DNA of 64,000 bases from Candidatus Hydrogenedentota bacterium (GTDB taxonomy: Bacteria; Hydrogenedentota; Hydrogenedentia; Hydrogenedentales; SLHB01), in NCBI GenBank assembly GCA_020849535.1, contig JADLGB010000127.1:1-64000 (forward strand). Direction: 5' to 3'. This document shows positions 1 to 7,766 of this stretch, piece after piece. Within the stretch, counting starts at the first letter, position 1. Each line of letters opens with the position of its first letter. The notes beneath the pieces are model-generated. The model searched no databases. It was not told where the DNA came from and saw only the letters and a list, made by a program, of their open reading frames with translations. The translations under genes and the position numbers were made by a program.

Positions 1-93
1 CAAGTTCAGTCAGTTCCCCACAGACCTTGATCCCGTCGGGTAGCCGCAATCGCGACCTTCGCGACTCCGCGGTTACTATGCGTGAGGATCAAG

Positions 94-272
94 AACATCC
101 CCCGGCGCTCCGCGCCACCCCCTTCAAAGGGGGAATGAGATGCGTACGCTTCGCTGCGCCTATTCTCGCAACCAAAGGTCCCTTTGTCGCTCACAGTACA
201 ACCCGAAGCTTACAGACATGGTATTGCAGAATTCCCCCTTTGAAGGGGGTGGCCCGCAGGGCCGGGGGATGT
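94..272. repeat. Inverted-repeat element A, copy 1
   Basis: Two arms of about 40 bases lie in opposite orientation, at about 94-136 and 231-272. Each reads ACATCCCCCGG, then a small GC palindrome, then CCCCCTTCAAAGGGGG. The core between them shows no gene. A second element with the same arms lies at 6091-6221, so this is a dispersed repeat, not a local hairpin. Short ORFs in it are products of the repeat. The rest of 1-297 holds nothing else I recognise. Confidence 0.8.
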
Positions 273-297
273 GAGGCCCGCACCCCCACCCCCATTC

Positions 298-2094
298 TCA
301 CGGCGTCGGGGGTTCGCCCCAGTCGTGGCCGGGTTTCCAGGCGGGTTGGCCATATTCGTAGGCGCCGATGTCGGGGGCCGCGCCGGTATGAGTCCCGGTA
401 ATGCCTTCGATCGGTTGGCCTGCATCGATGCAGGGAGAGCCTTCCTTCAACTGGAAGTCCTGCGCGTCCTTCGACACGATGCCCGGCTCCTTGCCCTGAT
501 AATTGTTCGCCAACTCGATGCCGTCTCCCGGCTCCACCTCGTCTGTGAAGATGTTGTTGATCGCGCGGCAGCCCGGCTGTCGCTTCTCGCCGTTGGGACC
601 CCAGTAGCTGAGGCTGTTGCCGTTGTCGATCGCGGTGTTGTTGTACACGAGGTTGTTGTTCGAAGGCGTGTTGAGGCGGATGCCGCTGTCGGGATTGTTC
701 CAGGACACGTTGTGGTGGATGGTGAAGTTGCTGGATCCGTTGTCGATATAGATGCCCACGCCCACGTGTTTCGCCATGTTGTCGTGGACCCAGTTGTAGG
801 CGATGATCGTGCCTTCGCCATCAGTGCTGTAACAGTAAGTGCTGCCGAGGTCGGTCGTCAGCAAGCCTGCATGATAGATGTTGTTGTACTCGATGCGGCC
901 GGCCTTCAGCGTGCGGTGCAGCAGAATGCTGCGCCCGGCCTCGCACAGCGTGTTGCGCTCGATGATGTTGTGGCGTCCGCTGGCAAACACGGCCCCGCAG
1001 TCCGTGGCCATGTAGTCGACGTAGCGCACGAGGCAGTTGGACAGCGTGTTGTTCTCGCCGCCCAAGGTCACGCCATTGCCCGCGCTGTACTGGATGGAAC
1101 ACTCGCGCACGGTGTTGCTGAGTCCGCCCACGATGAGGCCGCTATCAGGCACGCCCCAGCCGTCGGGATTGGTGAAGTGCGAGGGATAGCGGATGTGGCA
1201 GCGGGTCACGGTGCACTCTTGCGCATCACCTAGGTGAATCGTCGCCGCGACAATGTTCACACCCTCAATGGTGATATGGGAGCGCCCGCGCAGGTCGAAG
1301 GCAAGCTCTCTACGCTTGGCTTCCACGCGGTGGCCGTCGAGTTTGCCGTCTGGTGGTATGAGGCTGACCGTATGTGTGCTGCGGTCGAGGTGCCATTCAC
1401 CCGGCGCATCCAGCAGCGAAGCGGAGCGAAAGAGGTAATACTGCGTGCCCTTGCGAATCTCGTAGGCCTTGTCCTGGCTCCATGAGCCTTCGAAGAGCGC
1501 TTTGCGCTTCCCTTCCGCAGTATCCAGCCCAGTGACCGGGCGCATCCACGACACCCATAGATGGCCGGGCAGGACATGAATGAGGGTTCCCTGAGGATCG
1601 AAGTCAGGCAGGTCCGGATCAACGATGCCGCGGATGCCGCTGCCGCTTTCCGCCTCCGCCCACACAGGCCAGACCTTGCCGGGCTCCGCATTCGGCCAGC
1701 GGGCCTCGTGCATCATCGCGCCATCGAGGAAAAGTTGCTCGAATTCCCAATCCACGGACGAGGTGAACTTCCCCTCGCCGGCGGGTTGCCACCCTTCAAT
1801 CGGATCGGCGCCGCTCACGACGACCGTGTCATTCTCGAACGCGCGGAAGACGATAGGCTTCCCGGTTTCGCCTGAGTTCGCGGGGAGCACCGTTTCGCGG
1901 TACGTGCCCGCGTGAATGAAACACGTGTCACCCGCATTCATGAGATCCGCAGCATGTTGAATGGTGCGAAAAGGGGTATCCGCGGTGCCCACGTTGCTGT
2001 CGGCGCCTTCGGGAGCGACATGGAAATCCGCGGCCCCTGCGAGCAGCGCACTGCACATCGATGCAAGAAGGAATGTCAGAACGTACAAACGCAT
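298..2094 (-). CDS. Exported right-handed parallel beta-helix protein
   Basis: This is a 598-aa protein with a Sec signal (MRLYVLTFLLASMCSALLAGA). The mature N-terminus has the usual opening of DUF1565/NosD-like beta-helix proteins: FHVAPEGADSNVGTADTPF followed by AGTYRETV. Residues ~270-500 are rich in short N/G-turn strands such as ECTVTRCHI, NTLSNCLVRY, NFTIHHNV and NNLVYNN, the pattern of a parallel beta-helix. The C-terminus ends with PDIGAYEYG, common in exported proteins of this type. The start at 2094 was chosen because AAAGGA lies upstream and the signal peptide begins there; the open frame further upstream runs into the neighbouring gene. It lies 29 nt after the GH20-like gene, so the two are probably one operon for polysaccharide or glycan processing. 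Whether it is a lyase or only binds glycan is not evident. Confidence 0.82.
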   Translation of the reverse strand: MRLYVLTFLLASMCSALLAGAADFHVAPEGADSNVGTADTPFRTIQHAADLMNAGDTCFIHAGTYRETVLPANSGETGKPIVFRAFENDTVVVSGADPIEGWQPAGEGKFTSSVDWEFEQLFLDGAMMHEARWPNAEPGKVWPVWAEAESGSGIRGIVDPDLPDFDPQGTLIHVLPGHLWVSWMRPVTGLDTAEGKRKALFEGSWSQDKAYEIRKGTQYYLFRSASLLDAPGEWHLDRSTHTVSLIPPDGKLDGHRVEAKRRELAFDLRGRSHITIEGVNIVAATIHLGDAQECTVTRCHIRYPSHFTNPDGWGVPDSGLIVGGLSNTVRECSIQYSAGNGVTLGGENNTLSNCLVRYVDYMATDCGAVFASGRHNIIERNTLCEAGRSILLHRTLKAGRIEYNNIYHAGLLTTDLGSTYCYSTDGEGTIIAYNWVHDNMAKHVGVGIYIDNGSSNFTIHHNVSWNNPDSGIRLNTPSNNNLVYNNTAIDNGNSLSYWGPNGEKRQPGCRAINNIFTDEVEPGDGIELANNYQGKEPGIVSKDAQDFQLKEGSPCIDAGQPIEGITGTHTGAAPDIGAYEYGQPAWKPGHDWGEPPTP

Positions 2095-2123
2095 GATCAA
2101 GCGTCCTTTCACCTGTCGCCGGT

Positions 2124-4085
2124 CTACCGTTTCAGAAGCGTTACCAGATTCTCGAATCGCCCGGCGCTGTCCTTGAGTCCGCCCGAGCGGTTGCGGGCCA
2201 GCCACAACTGGCGGTACTCGGGGATGAGCGGCTCCAGTTCGGCCGCGAATTGCAGGCGCTGGTCGCGCGGCAATGCGGAGGTGGCGACACCGCCCGCGCG
2301 GATCCGCGCCGCACCCAGGCGGCAGGCAAACTTTGCGAGGGCTGCGTTCATGCGGAATTCGGCCTTGATCAATTCGGCATCTGGGCATTTCATGTCCGCT
2401 CCATCGAGACGCGCGAGCGCACCGTCGATGAAGGCGATGGTCCTGTCGAGGTCTTCGGCTTTGAGTTTTTCGAATCCGTCCTTGTTCAACGGCTCTTCCA
2501 CGCGCCGCTGAAGCATCACATAGAATAACGTGCTATTGCCGAATTCCATGCCGGTCTGCTGTTGCGCGTTGCCAAGGTCGCAGGCCACTTTGCCCATGAC
2601 GCCCGCCGAGTCGTAGAAGGCATAGCGGTCCGCCATCGCGGCAACATCGATATCTTTGTTCGCTGCAAAACACCAACTCGTGGCGGCGCCATACAGGAAG
2701 GGTACGTACGATACCGGCTGAAACTGCCAGTGGCCACCGTCGCCCCAGTCGGTGATCAGGAAGCCTTCTCCCCCATTCGCGATCCCGTTCTCCGCGGCGT
2801 TCCGGATGTTGCCGAGCGCATTGGCCGTGCGGCCCAGGAAGGTGTTCCAGGAAGAGGTGCCCGGCACGACGTAGAAACGCACGCCATTGTCATGGAAGCG
2901 TTTCGTATGTTCGGCATAGGGATGATTAGCCTCGTAGCCCCATTCCATCGCCGTCAGGTCCTTCGGCAGTTCCGGGATCAGTTCTGGGTGATTGTTGATG
3001 ATGTCCGCCCAGAACTGCATGTCCTTGCCGTTTTCTTTGACCGCATCACGGATTTTCAGCAGGAACTCCAGGTAGACACGCCCGACTCCGCGCTGTTCGA
3101 CGGCCTCCTTGCTGCGGCCCTTGCCCAGGCTCCACGTCTCGTCGCAGCCCACGTTGAAGTAGGGGCTGGAGAAGTTGGGAAGCATGAACGAGTACATCGA
3201 GCGCAGTAACTCGATGGAGCCTGGATCCACGGGGCAGAGATCGGACCCGTTCGGAGTCTCCGCGAGGCCGGCATACTCCGGATGCGAAAGCCAGCGGTTC
3301 ATGTGGCCGAAGGAATTCTGGTTGGGGATGAGTTGGATGTAGCGTTCGCGGCAGTACCGGTCGAGGTCGCGAATCTGCGCCGGCGTCATCGGGGAAGCGT
3401 CTTCCCAAACCGTATGGTGGCCCTTGTATGCGAACGTGTGCTCCGTGTACATCTGAAGCTGGTTGTACTTCCACGATGCGAACAGGTCGACCAACTCATA
3501 GAGCGTCTTCATCTCCGGAACCTTGTCCCGCGCGACGTCAATCATCACACCGCGATTCGGGAAATCGGGATAGTCCGCGATGTGGCACACGGGGATCACG
3601 CCGCGCTCGTGCGAGAGGGCGGCCAGTTGCCGCAGCGTCTGGGCGGCGTAGAAGAGCCCGGCTTCGTCATGCGCCGTCACGGTCAACACCGCGCCCGCCT
3701 TGCCCGCGGCGATGACGATCTCATAGCCTTGCGCTGTAGGCACGTGCGTTGGGTCAAGCGCAATTGTGTGCCGGTGCGACGCGGTTGCGTCGCCTGCAGC
3801 GCGCGGGAAGGTCAGGACGGCATCCACGAAGGCCTTGCGCAGAACTTGGGGGTGATTCTCCAGGGCCAAGTTCAGAGCGGGGTCGATGCCGGCAATGGAG
3901 CCCGTCACCTCGAATGTGCGTGGCGCCGGCAGCAATGGCCAGTCGGCAATGGGCGCAGTAACCGGCATCGCAGTCTCCTGTTGCGTGACAGGTTCGGACG
4001 CTGGAGCGGTGGCTTTGTGCGTCGTTGCGCATCCGGCTGCCAGAATCAGCAACCCTGCGGTCAACCCATAGCGTATCGACAACAT
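2124..4085 (-). CDS. Glycoside hydrolase family 20-type lipoprotein (beta-N-acetylhexosaminidase-like)
   Basis: This 653-aa protein has a lipoprotein signal with lipobox LAAGC (Cys19). Residues ~50-165 match the N-terminal alpha/beta domain of GH20 enzymes (LLPAPRTFEVTG ... DEAGLFYAAQTLRQL). The TIM barrel follows (PNRGVMIDVARDKVPEMKTL, WKYNQLQMYTEHTF). The motif NVGCDETW supplies the Asp315-Glu316 pair expected for substrate-assisted catalysis in GH20. By family it would release terminal GlcNAc or GalNAc. The start has AGGAGACTCGT just upstream. The C-terminal ~150 residues are helical and less familiar. The beta-helix gene follows in the same direction, and the DJ-1 gene is divergent across ~200 bases. 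The exact glycan substrate is unknown. Confidence 0.8.
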   Translation of the reverse strand: MLSIRYGLTAGLLILAAGCATTHKATAPASEPVTQQETAMPVTAPIADWPLLPAPRTFEVTGSIAGIDPALNLALENHPQVLRKAFVDAVLTFPRAAGDATASHRHTIALDPTHVPTAQGYEIVIAAGKAGAVLTVTAHDEAGLFYAAQTLRQLAALSHERGVIPVCHIADYPDFPNRGVMIDVARDKVPEMKTLYELVDLFASWKYNQLQMYTEHTFAYKGHHTVWEDASPMTPAQIRDLDRYCRERYIQLIPNQNSFGHMNRWLSHPEYAGLAETPNGSDLCPVDPGSIELLRSMYSFMLPNFSSPYFNVGCDETWSLGKGRSKEAVEQRGVGRVYLEFLLKIRDAVKENGKDMQFWADIINNHPELIPELPKDLTAMEWGYEANHPYAEHTKRFHDNGVRFYVVPGTSSWNTFLGRTANALGNIRNAAENGIANGGEGFLITDWGDGGHWQFQPVSYVPFLYGAATSWCFAANKDIDVAAMADRYAFYDSAGVMGKVACDLGNAQQQTGMEFGNSTLFYVMLQRRVEEPLNKDGFEKLKAEDLDRTIAFIDGALARLDGADMKCPDAELIKAEFRMNAALAKFACRLGAARIRAGGVATSALPRDQRLQFAAELEPLIPEYRQLWLARNRSGGLKDSAGRFENLVTLLKR

Positions 4086-4150
4086 ACGAGTCTCCTTCCC
4101 TGTGTAGCGGTACCGCGCCCTATGCCCCCGGACACCGGTACCACATTCTA

Positions 4151-4162
4151 GCGCACGTGCGC
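4151..4162. promoter_or_regulatory. 12-bp perfect palindrome in divergent promoter region
   Basis: GCGCACGTGCGC reads the same on both strands. It lies between the GH20-like and DJ-1 genes, just upstream of the DJ-1 -35 box. It could be an operator, but there is only one copy and no regulator gene beside it. Confidence 0.25.
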
Positions 4163-4168
4163 CGGAGT

Positions 4169-4197
4169 TTGACAGGTCGGGCGGGGGCGTTTAGACT
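4169..4197 (+). promoter_or_regulatory. Sigma-70-type promoter of the DJ-1/PfpI gene
   Basis: A perfect -35 box TTGACA (4169-4174), a 17-nt spacer and a -10 box TAGACT (4192-4197, 4 of 6 consensus) precede the gene. Transcription would begin near 4204, giving a leader of about 80 nt to the ATG at 4283. Confidence 0.6.
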
Positions 4198-4282
4198 TGA
4201 GGTTCAGACCCACCCAAGACGGACCGCCGCAGCGCGGGACGATGCTGTGCACGCCCCTAGAGGCGATGAGGAGGAACAAGCC

Positions 4283-4834
4283 ATGAGCAAGGTACTCGTG
4301 CCGTTAGCACAAGGTTGCGAGGAATTAGAAGCCATTACGATCATCGACCTGCTGCGCAGGGCCGATGTGAAGGTCGTCACGGCTGGGCTGACCAAAGAAC
4401 CGGTAACGTCAAGCCACGGCGTGACCATCGTTCCCGATATGACGCTGGACGAGGCGCTCAAGGGCGATTACGACATGGTCGTGCTGCCGGGAGGGTTGCC
4501 GGGAGCGGACAACCTGAAGAACGATGACCGCATCGTTGGGCTTGTGAAAAAGATGGCGGACGGCGGCAAGTTCGCGTGTGCCATCTGCGCGGCGCCGATC
4601 GTGCTCGCGAAAGCAGGCGTGATCGACGGAAAGAAGGCCACAAGTTATCCCGGGTTTCTTGACAAGATGAATGTCCCCGGCATGACGTACACGGGCAGCG
4701 CCGTGGAATGCGACGGCAAGATCGTCACCTCGCGCGGACCAGGTACGGCGATGGATTTCGCGCTGACCCTCGTGGAGAAGCTCAAAGGCGCTACGGTCCG
4801 GCAGACGGTGGAGAAGGCACTGGTCAGGAATTGA
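4283..4834 (+). CDS. DJ-1/PfpI family protein (YajL-like)
   Basis: This 183-aa protein has full length for the DJ-1/ThiJ/PfpI superfamily. It opens with the typical first strand and loop MSKVLVPLAQGCEELEA, which carries the conserved Glu, and has the nucleophile-elbow motif AICAAP with Cys102, the position of the reactive cysteine in DJ-1 and YajL. Later motifs also fit (MVVLPGGLPGADNL, TSRGPGTAMDFAL). Family members act as deglycase/glyoxalase-like or chaperone-like stress proteins; the exact activity cannot be read from sequence. The start at 4283 follows a strong AGGAGGAAC ribosome-binding site and replaces a longer open frame. A sigma-70-like promoter lies upstream and no partner gene follows closely, so it is probably monocistronic. 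Confidence 0.9.
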   Translation: MSKVLVPLAQGCEELEAITIIDLLRRADVKVVTAGLTKEPVTSSHGVTIVPDMTLDEALKGDYDMVVLPGGLPGADNLKNDDRIVGLVKKMADGGKFACAICAAPIVLAKAGVIDGKKATSYPGFLDKMNVPGMTYTGSAVECDGKIVTSRGPGTAMDFALTLVEKLKGATVRQTVEKALVRN

Positions 4835-4868
4835 CACGAGCCGCAGACGAAGTTTAGATGCATTTGTC

Positions 4869-4896
4869 CGCAGATTACGCAGATTTGCACAGATTT
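4869..4896. repeat. Short tandem array, 9-bp period (CGCAGATTW)
   Basis: The units CGCAGATTA and CGCAGATTT and a 10-base unit GCACAGATTT run head to tail in the 356-base gene-free stretch 4835-5190. It belongs to the class of small nonamer arrays seen at several intergenic sites in this window. Confidence 0.55.
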
Positions 4897-4985
4897 CAAG
4901 ACTGAAGAGAGATCATTACAAACACGGGGCCGCGGGTGGCGCAGATTGGGTTGCAGGCGGTGAGATTCGGAAAGCCAAGCATTAA

Positions 4986-5038
4986 GGCCTCAAAGGCCGA
5001 ACCATATCAGTCCAGGGCAGAGCGAAGCGACGCCCTGG
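4986..5038. repeat. Tandem hairpins in gene-free stretch 4835-5190
   Basis: There are two palindromes: GGCCT-CAA-AGGCC (4986-4998), and CCAGGGC (5012-5018) with GCCCTGG (5032-5038) around a purine-rich loop. They look like a dispersed extragenic palindrome, but only this copy occurs here. Nothing else was seen in 4835-5190 except the nonamer array and the ribosome-binding site of the next gene. Confidence 0.4.
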
Positions 5039-5190
5039 GTAAACACAGCCCCTCCCGATCTTGAGCGCTGAAGGTGCGACACCACACACGTTCCAGTGGA
5101 AGTCGCGGAAGACGACAGAGCCAGTGGATTTCATGGGCAAGCCCAGGCGGTGCTCGCCCATCACATCGCAGTAGTGTGAAGGAGCAAGAC

Positions 5191-6036
5191 ATGTTTTTTT
5201 CAGGCATTTCGGATGAAGCAGGCCAGGCTATCGACACCCAGATTAAGGCGCACCAGGAACTGGGGTGGACTCATCTCGAGCTGCGTCTCGTGGACGGCCA
5301 GAACATCACGGCGCTGTCCGATGAGAAGTTCGACGAGGTCTATCGCAAGGTATCCGAGGCGGGCATGTCGGTATCGTGCTTTGGAAGCGCTATCGCCAAC
5401 TGGGCGCGCCCAATTACGTGTGACGCCTCTATCGACATCGAGGACCTGAAACGCGCGATTCCGCGCATGAAGCGCTTCGGCACGTGCTTCATCCGAGTCA
5501 TGAGCTATCCCAACGATCCCAAGAGTCCCATCGCGGAGCCCGAATGGCGTAAGGAAGCGATCGCGCGCACGAAAGTGCTCGCGAAGATGGCCGAAGACGG
5601 GGGCATCATTCTTGCCCACGAAAACTGCAGCGGTTGGGGTGGCCTGTCTGCCGAGAACAGCAACATCCTGCTCGGCGAAGTGAACAGTCCCGCGCTGAAG
5701 GTGGTGTTCGACACGGGCAATCCCGTGACCTACGGGCAGAATGCCTGGGAGTATTACCAGAAGGTCTACGACAGCATCGTCTACGTGCACATCAAGGACG
5801 CGCGCAAGGTCGATGGCGTGGATGTCTACACGTATTGCGGCGAAGGCGACGGGTACGTAAAGGAGATCGTCGGCGATCTGCTGGCAAAGGGGTACGATGG
5901 CGGATTCAGCATCGAGCCGCACCTGGCCGCCGTGATCCACACGGGTCAGAAATCGGACAGCGACGCGAAGCTTTACGAGTCGTATACAGAGTACGGGCGC
6001 CGCCTGATGAAGATCGTGGAAGAAGTGAAGCGGTAG
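5191..6036 (+). CDS. Sugar phosphate isomerase/epimerase family TIM-barrel protein
   Basis: This is a 281-aa protein of the AP endonuclease 2/xylose isomerase-like superfamily. Seen in order are an N-terminal strand with DEAG, LGWTHLELRLVDGQNI, ILAHENCSG (~145-155), VVFDTGNPV (~170), VYVHIKDAR (~195) and FSIEPH near the C-terminus. The conserved E, D, H and E fit the metal site of this fold. Members isomerise or epimerise sugars, inositols or keto acids; nothing nearby fixes the substrate. The ATG at 5191 has GAAGGAG nine bases upstream, and the open frame before it lies in repeat-like DNA. The gene appears to stand alone, with repeat element A downstream. Confidence 0.82.
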   Translation: MFFSGISDEAGQAIDTQIKAHQELGWTHLELRLVDGQNITALSDEKFDEVYRKVSEAGMSVSCFGSAIANWARPITCDASIDIEDLKRAIPRMKRFGTCFIRVMSYPNDPKSPIAEPEWRKEAIARTKVLAKMAEDGGIILAHENCSGWGGLSAENSNILLGEVNSPALKVVFDTGNPVTYGQNAWEYYQKVYDSIVYVHIKDARKVDGVDVYTYCGEGDGYVKEIVGDLLAKGYDGGFSIEPHLAAVIHTGQKSDSDAKLYESYTEYGRRLMKIVEEVKR

Positions 6037-6090
6037 TAAGGCTCGCCGTGACAGTGGCGACGCGCGAACGAAGAGAAGGCAAAGAGGAAG

Positions 6091-6221
6091 AACATCCCCC
6101 TTCACCCCCTTCAAAGGGGGACATGCGCAACACTAGTGTTGCGAAATAACTATTTGATCGGCCCGCAGGCCGTTCTTGGGTCCCCCTTTGAAGGGGGTGG
6201 CCCGCAGGGCCGGGGGATGTT
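6091..6221. repeat. Inverted-repeat element A, copy 2, with central perfect palindrome
   Basis: The left arm (about 6091-6123) and right arm (6179-6221) are inverted copies of each other and match the arms at 94-272: CCCCCTTTGAAGGGGG followed by a small GC palindrome and GGGGGATGT. The spacer holds an 18-bp perfect palindrome, CGCAACACTAGTGTTGCG (6126-6143), absent from copy 1. No coding sequence is visible inside. Confidence 0.8.
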
Positions 6222-6286
6222 TAGCCGATGATCATCTGAAACGCACGTTATCTGCATGCTTCATACAACGCAGGAGAACGGTTGAC

Positions 6287-6427
6287 ATGCGCAAGACGCA
6301 GATCAGGGCTTTTATTGGGACGATCTTTGCCATCGCAATCCTGCTGATCGGCGCGGCGTTCGCCGCGTCCGCCATGGGCAAGGACGTTCCGATACTGCGC
6401 AACATCAGCGCCGCACTCGGGTTTTAG
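6287..6427 (+). CDS. 46-aa single-pass membrane peptide upstream of YeeE/YedE pair
   Basis: The reading frame codes for a 46-residue peptide with a basic N-terminus (MRKTQIR), one hydrophobic segment of about 22 residues (FIGTIFAIAILLIGAAFAASA) and a short tail MGKDVPILRNISAALGF. A CAGGAG ribosome-binding site lies about nine bases before the ATG. It precedes two YeeE/YedE-type genes in the same direction, with a 135-base gap. I do not recognise a family. It could be a small subunit or leader of the transporter. The peptide could instead be a cleaved signal sequence with little mature product, because FAASA-M resembles a signal peptidase site. Confidence 0.6.
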   Translation: MRKTQIRAFIGTIFAIAILLIGAAFAASAMGKDVPILRNISAALGF

Positions 6428-6562
6428 AATCGTCAGCGCACCGGCGTTGTGGCCGAAGGGACAGTCGCTACTCCTGACGCCGCGTCCGAGACAACTCATT
6501 TCCCCGAGCAAGAGGCGCAGTCACAGGCCCTCGTGAGGAGAACCGTAGTAAGGAGTGATAGG

Positions 6563-7108
6563 ATGAAGTGGAAACTGGAAGATGGGGCATGGAGCCCTTA
6601 CGTTGCGGGGGCTTTGGTCGGTGTGTTAGCCATTGCCTCCGTCGTTGCAACGACCGCGCTGACGGACAGAACTAAATTCCTTGGCGCATCGACGACATTC
6701 GTGCGGGCGGCGGGCTTCGCCGAGCAAACCGTGGCGCCAGATCATGTGGCAGACAATGCCTACTTCACCAAGGAAAAGGTGAAGGTCGATTGGCAGTTCC
6801 TGTTCGTCATCGGCATCTTCCTGGGGGCGGCCCTATCCTCCCTGACGGACGGTAGTTTCAAGTTGGAGAAAGTGCCCCCAACCTGGAAGGCGCGTTTCGG
6901 TGGTTCGGTTGGAAAACGTGCGCTGGGCGCGATAGCCGGCGGCGCAGTGGCCATGTTCGGCGCGCGCCTCGCCGATGGTTGTCCGAGTGGGCACGGACTC
7001 AGCGGCATCATGCAGCTCTCGGTGAGCGGCCTCGTGGCCTTGGCCATGTTCTTCGGCGCGGGCGTCTTTGTTGCGCATTTCGTTTACAAGGGGGCAAGCC
7101 ATGAGTGA
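6563..7108 (+). CDS. YeeE/YedE (Sulf_transp) family membrane protein, first half
   Basis: This 181-aa protein has about four hydrophobic segments and the family motif GARLADGCPSGHGLSG (~residues 140-155), with the conserved cysteine of YeeE/YedE proteins. YeeE-type proteins import thiosulfate or related sulfur species; in many bacteria the family exists as two half-size genes, as here. The ATG at 6563 was chosen for its AGGAG (in AAGGAGTGATAGG) and because membrane segments begin soon after; the upstream frame has no such signal. Its stop overlaps the start of the second half by 8 bases, so translation is probably coupled. The long loop between the first two membrane segments (DRTKFLGASTTF ... 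YFTKEKVKVD) faces the periplasm in such proteins. Confidence 0.85.
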   Translation: MKWKLEDGAWSPYVAGALVGVLAIASVVATTALTDRTKFLGASTTFVRAAGFAEQTVAPDHVADNAYFTKEKVKVDWQFLFVIGIFLGAALSSLTDGSFKLEKVPPTWKARFGGSVGKRALGAIAGGAVAMFGARLADGCPSGHGLSGIMQLSVSGLVALAMFFGAGVFVAHFVYKGASHE

Positions 7109-7628
7109 ACTTCTCCTCGGTTTGTTGACCGGCGTCCTCTTCGGATTCCTGCTGCAAAAAGGCCGCGTGCTCCGCTTTGACAAGCAGGTGGGTGCCATGC
7201 GGCTGATGGACATGACCATCATCAAGTTCATGATGTCCGCCATTCTGGTGGGCATGGTTGGGCTGTACACGCTCAGGGCAATCGGCTACATCGAATTGAG
7301 CCACAAACCCATGAACCTGGGCGGCGTCATCATTGGCGGCCTTCTCTTCGGTGTGGGCTGGTCAATCATGGGCTACTGCCCCGGCACGTCGGTCGGAGCC
7401 ATCGCGGAAGGCCGCTGGCACGCCGGTTTCGCCATCTTGGGCATGCTCCTTGGGGCCGCCATCTACGCCGAGTGCTATCCCTTCATGTTAAAGACCGTCC
7501 TCGCGTGGAAGGACTTCGGCAAGGTCGGTCTCCCCGAGGCCATCGGCGTGTCCCCGTGGATCGTCATTGCCCTGTTCTGGGCCGGCACGATAGCCCTCTT
7601 CCGGTGGTTCGAGCGGATGAAGATCTAG
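7101..7628 (+). CDS. YeeE/YedE (Sulf_transp) family membrane protein, second half
   Basis: This 175-aa integral membrane protein has four to five hydrophobic segments and the second family motif VGWSIMGYCPGTSVGAIAEGR (~residues 82-102), again with a conserved cysteine. With the preceding gene it makes up the two pseudo-symmetric halves of a sulfur-compound channel. It begins inside the upstream gene (ATG at 7101) behind AAGGGGGCAAGCC, typical of coupled subunits. It converges on the unrecognised gene at 7767-9233, with a short hairpin between them. No rhodanese, TusA or sulfur regulator gene lies nearby, so the sulfur role rests on the family alone. Confidence 0.85.
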   Translation: MSELLLGLLTGVLFGFLLQKGRVLRFDKQVGAMRLMDMTIIKFMMSAILVGMVGLYTLRAIGYIELSHKPMNLGGVIIGGLLFGVGWSIMGYCPGTSVGAIAEGRWHAGFAILGMLLGAAIYAECYPFMLKTVLAWKDFGKVGLPEAIGVSPWIVIALFWAGTIALFRWFERMKI

Positions 7629-7704
7629 TCGTGTGATGACGGTCAAAGGCAGCCCCTCGCTGCCGACTGCTGCTATCCCGTCCATGCGGGTAGCGCGGAC
7701 GCTT

Positions 7705-7723
7705 CCTGAATCGTTGATTCAGG
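7705..7723. terminator. Hairpin between convergent genes
   Basis: CCTGAATC-GTT-GATTCAGG forms a perfect 8-bp stem with a 3-base loop between the convergent YeeE-type gene and the gene ending at 7767. No T-run follows on either strand, so termination is only inferred from position. A second small stem, GGCAGC/GCTGCC, lies at 7648-7664. Confidence 0.4.
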
Positions 7724-7766
7724 TCAGATATCTCGCGAACTGAGGCTTTGGGATCGTGCACCGCAG

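Noticed and set aside
271-1233. 320-aa open frame antisense to the beta-helix gene
   Set aside because: Composition is biased (V, A, R, D) and shows no domain. The minus strand carries the signal peptide and beta-helix repeats.
94-6221. Composite transposon bounded by the two copies of element A
   Set aside because: Each copy is itself a pair of inverted arms. The 6 kb between holds ordinary genes with no transposase and matching composition.
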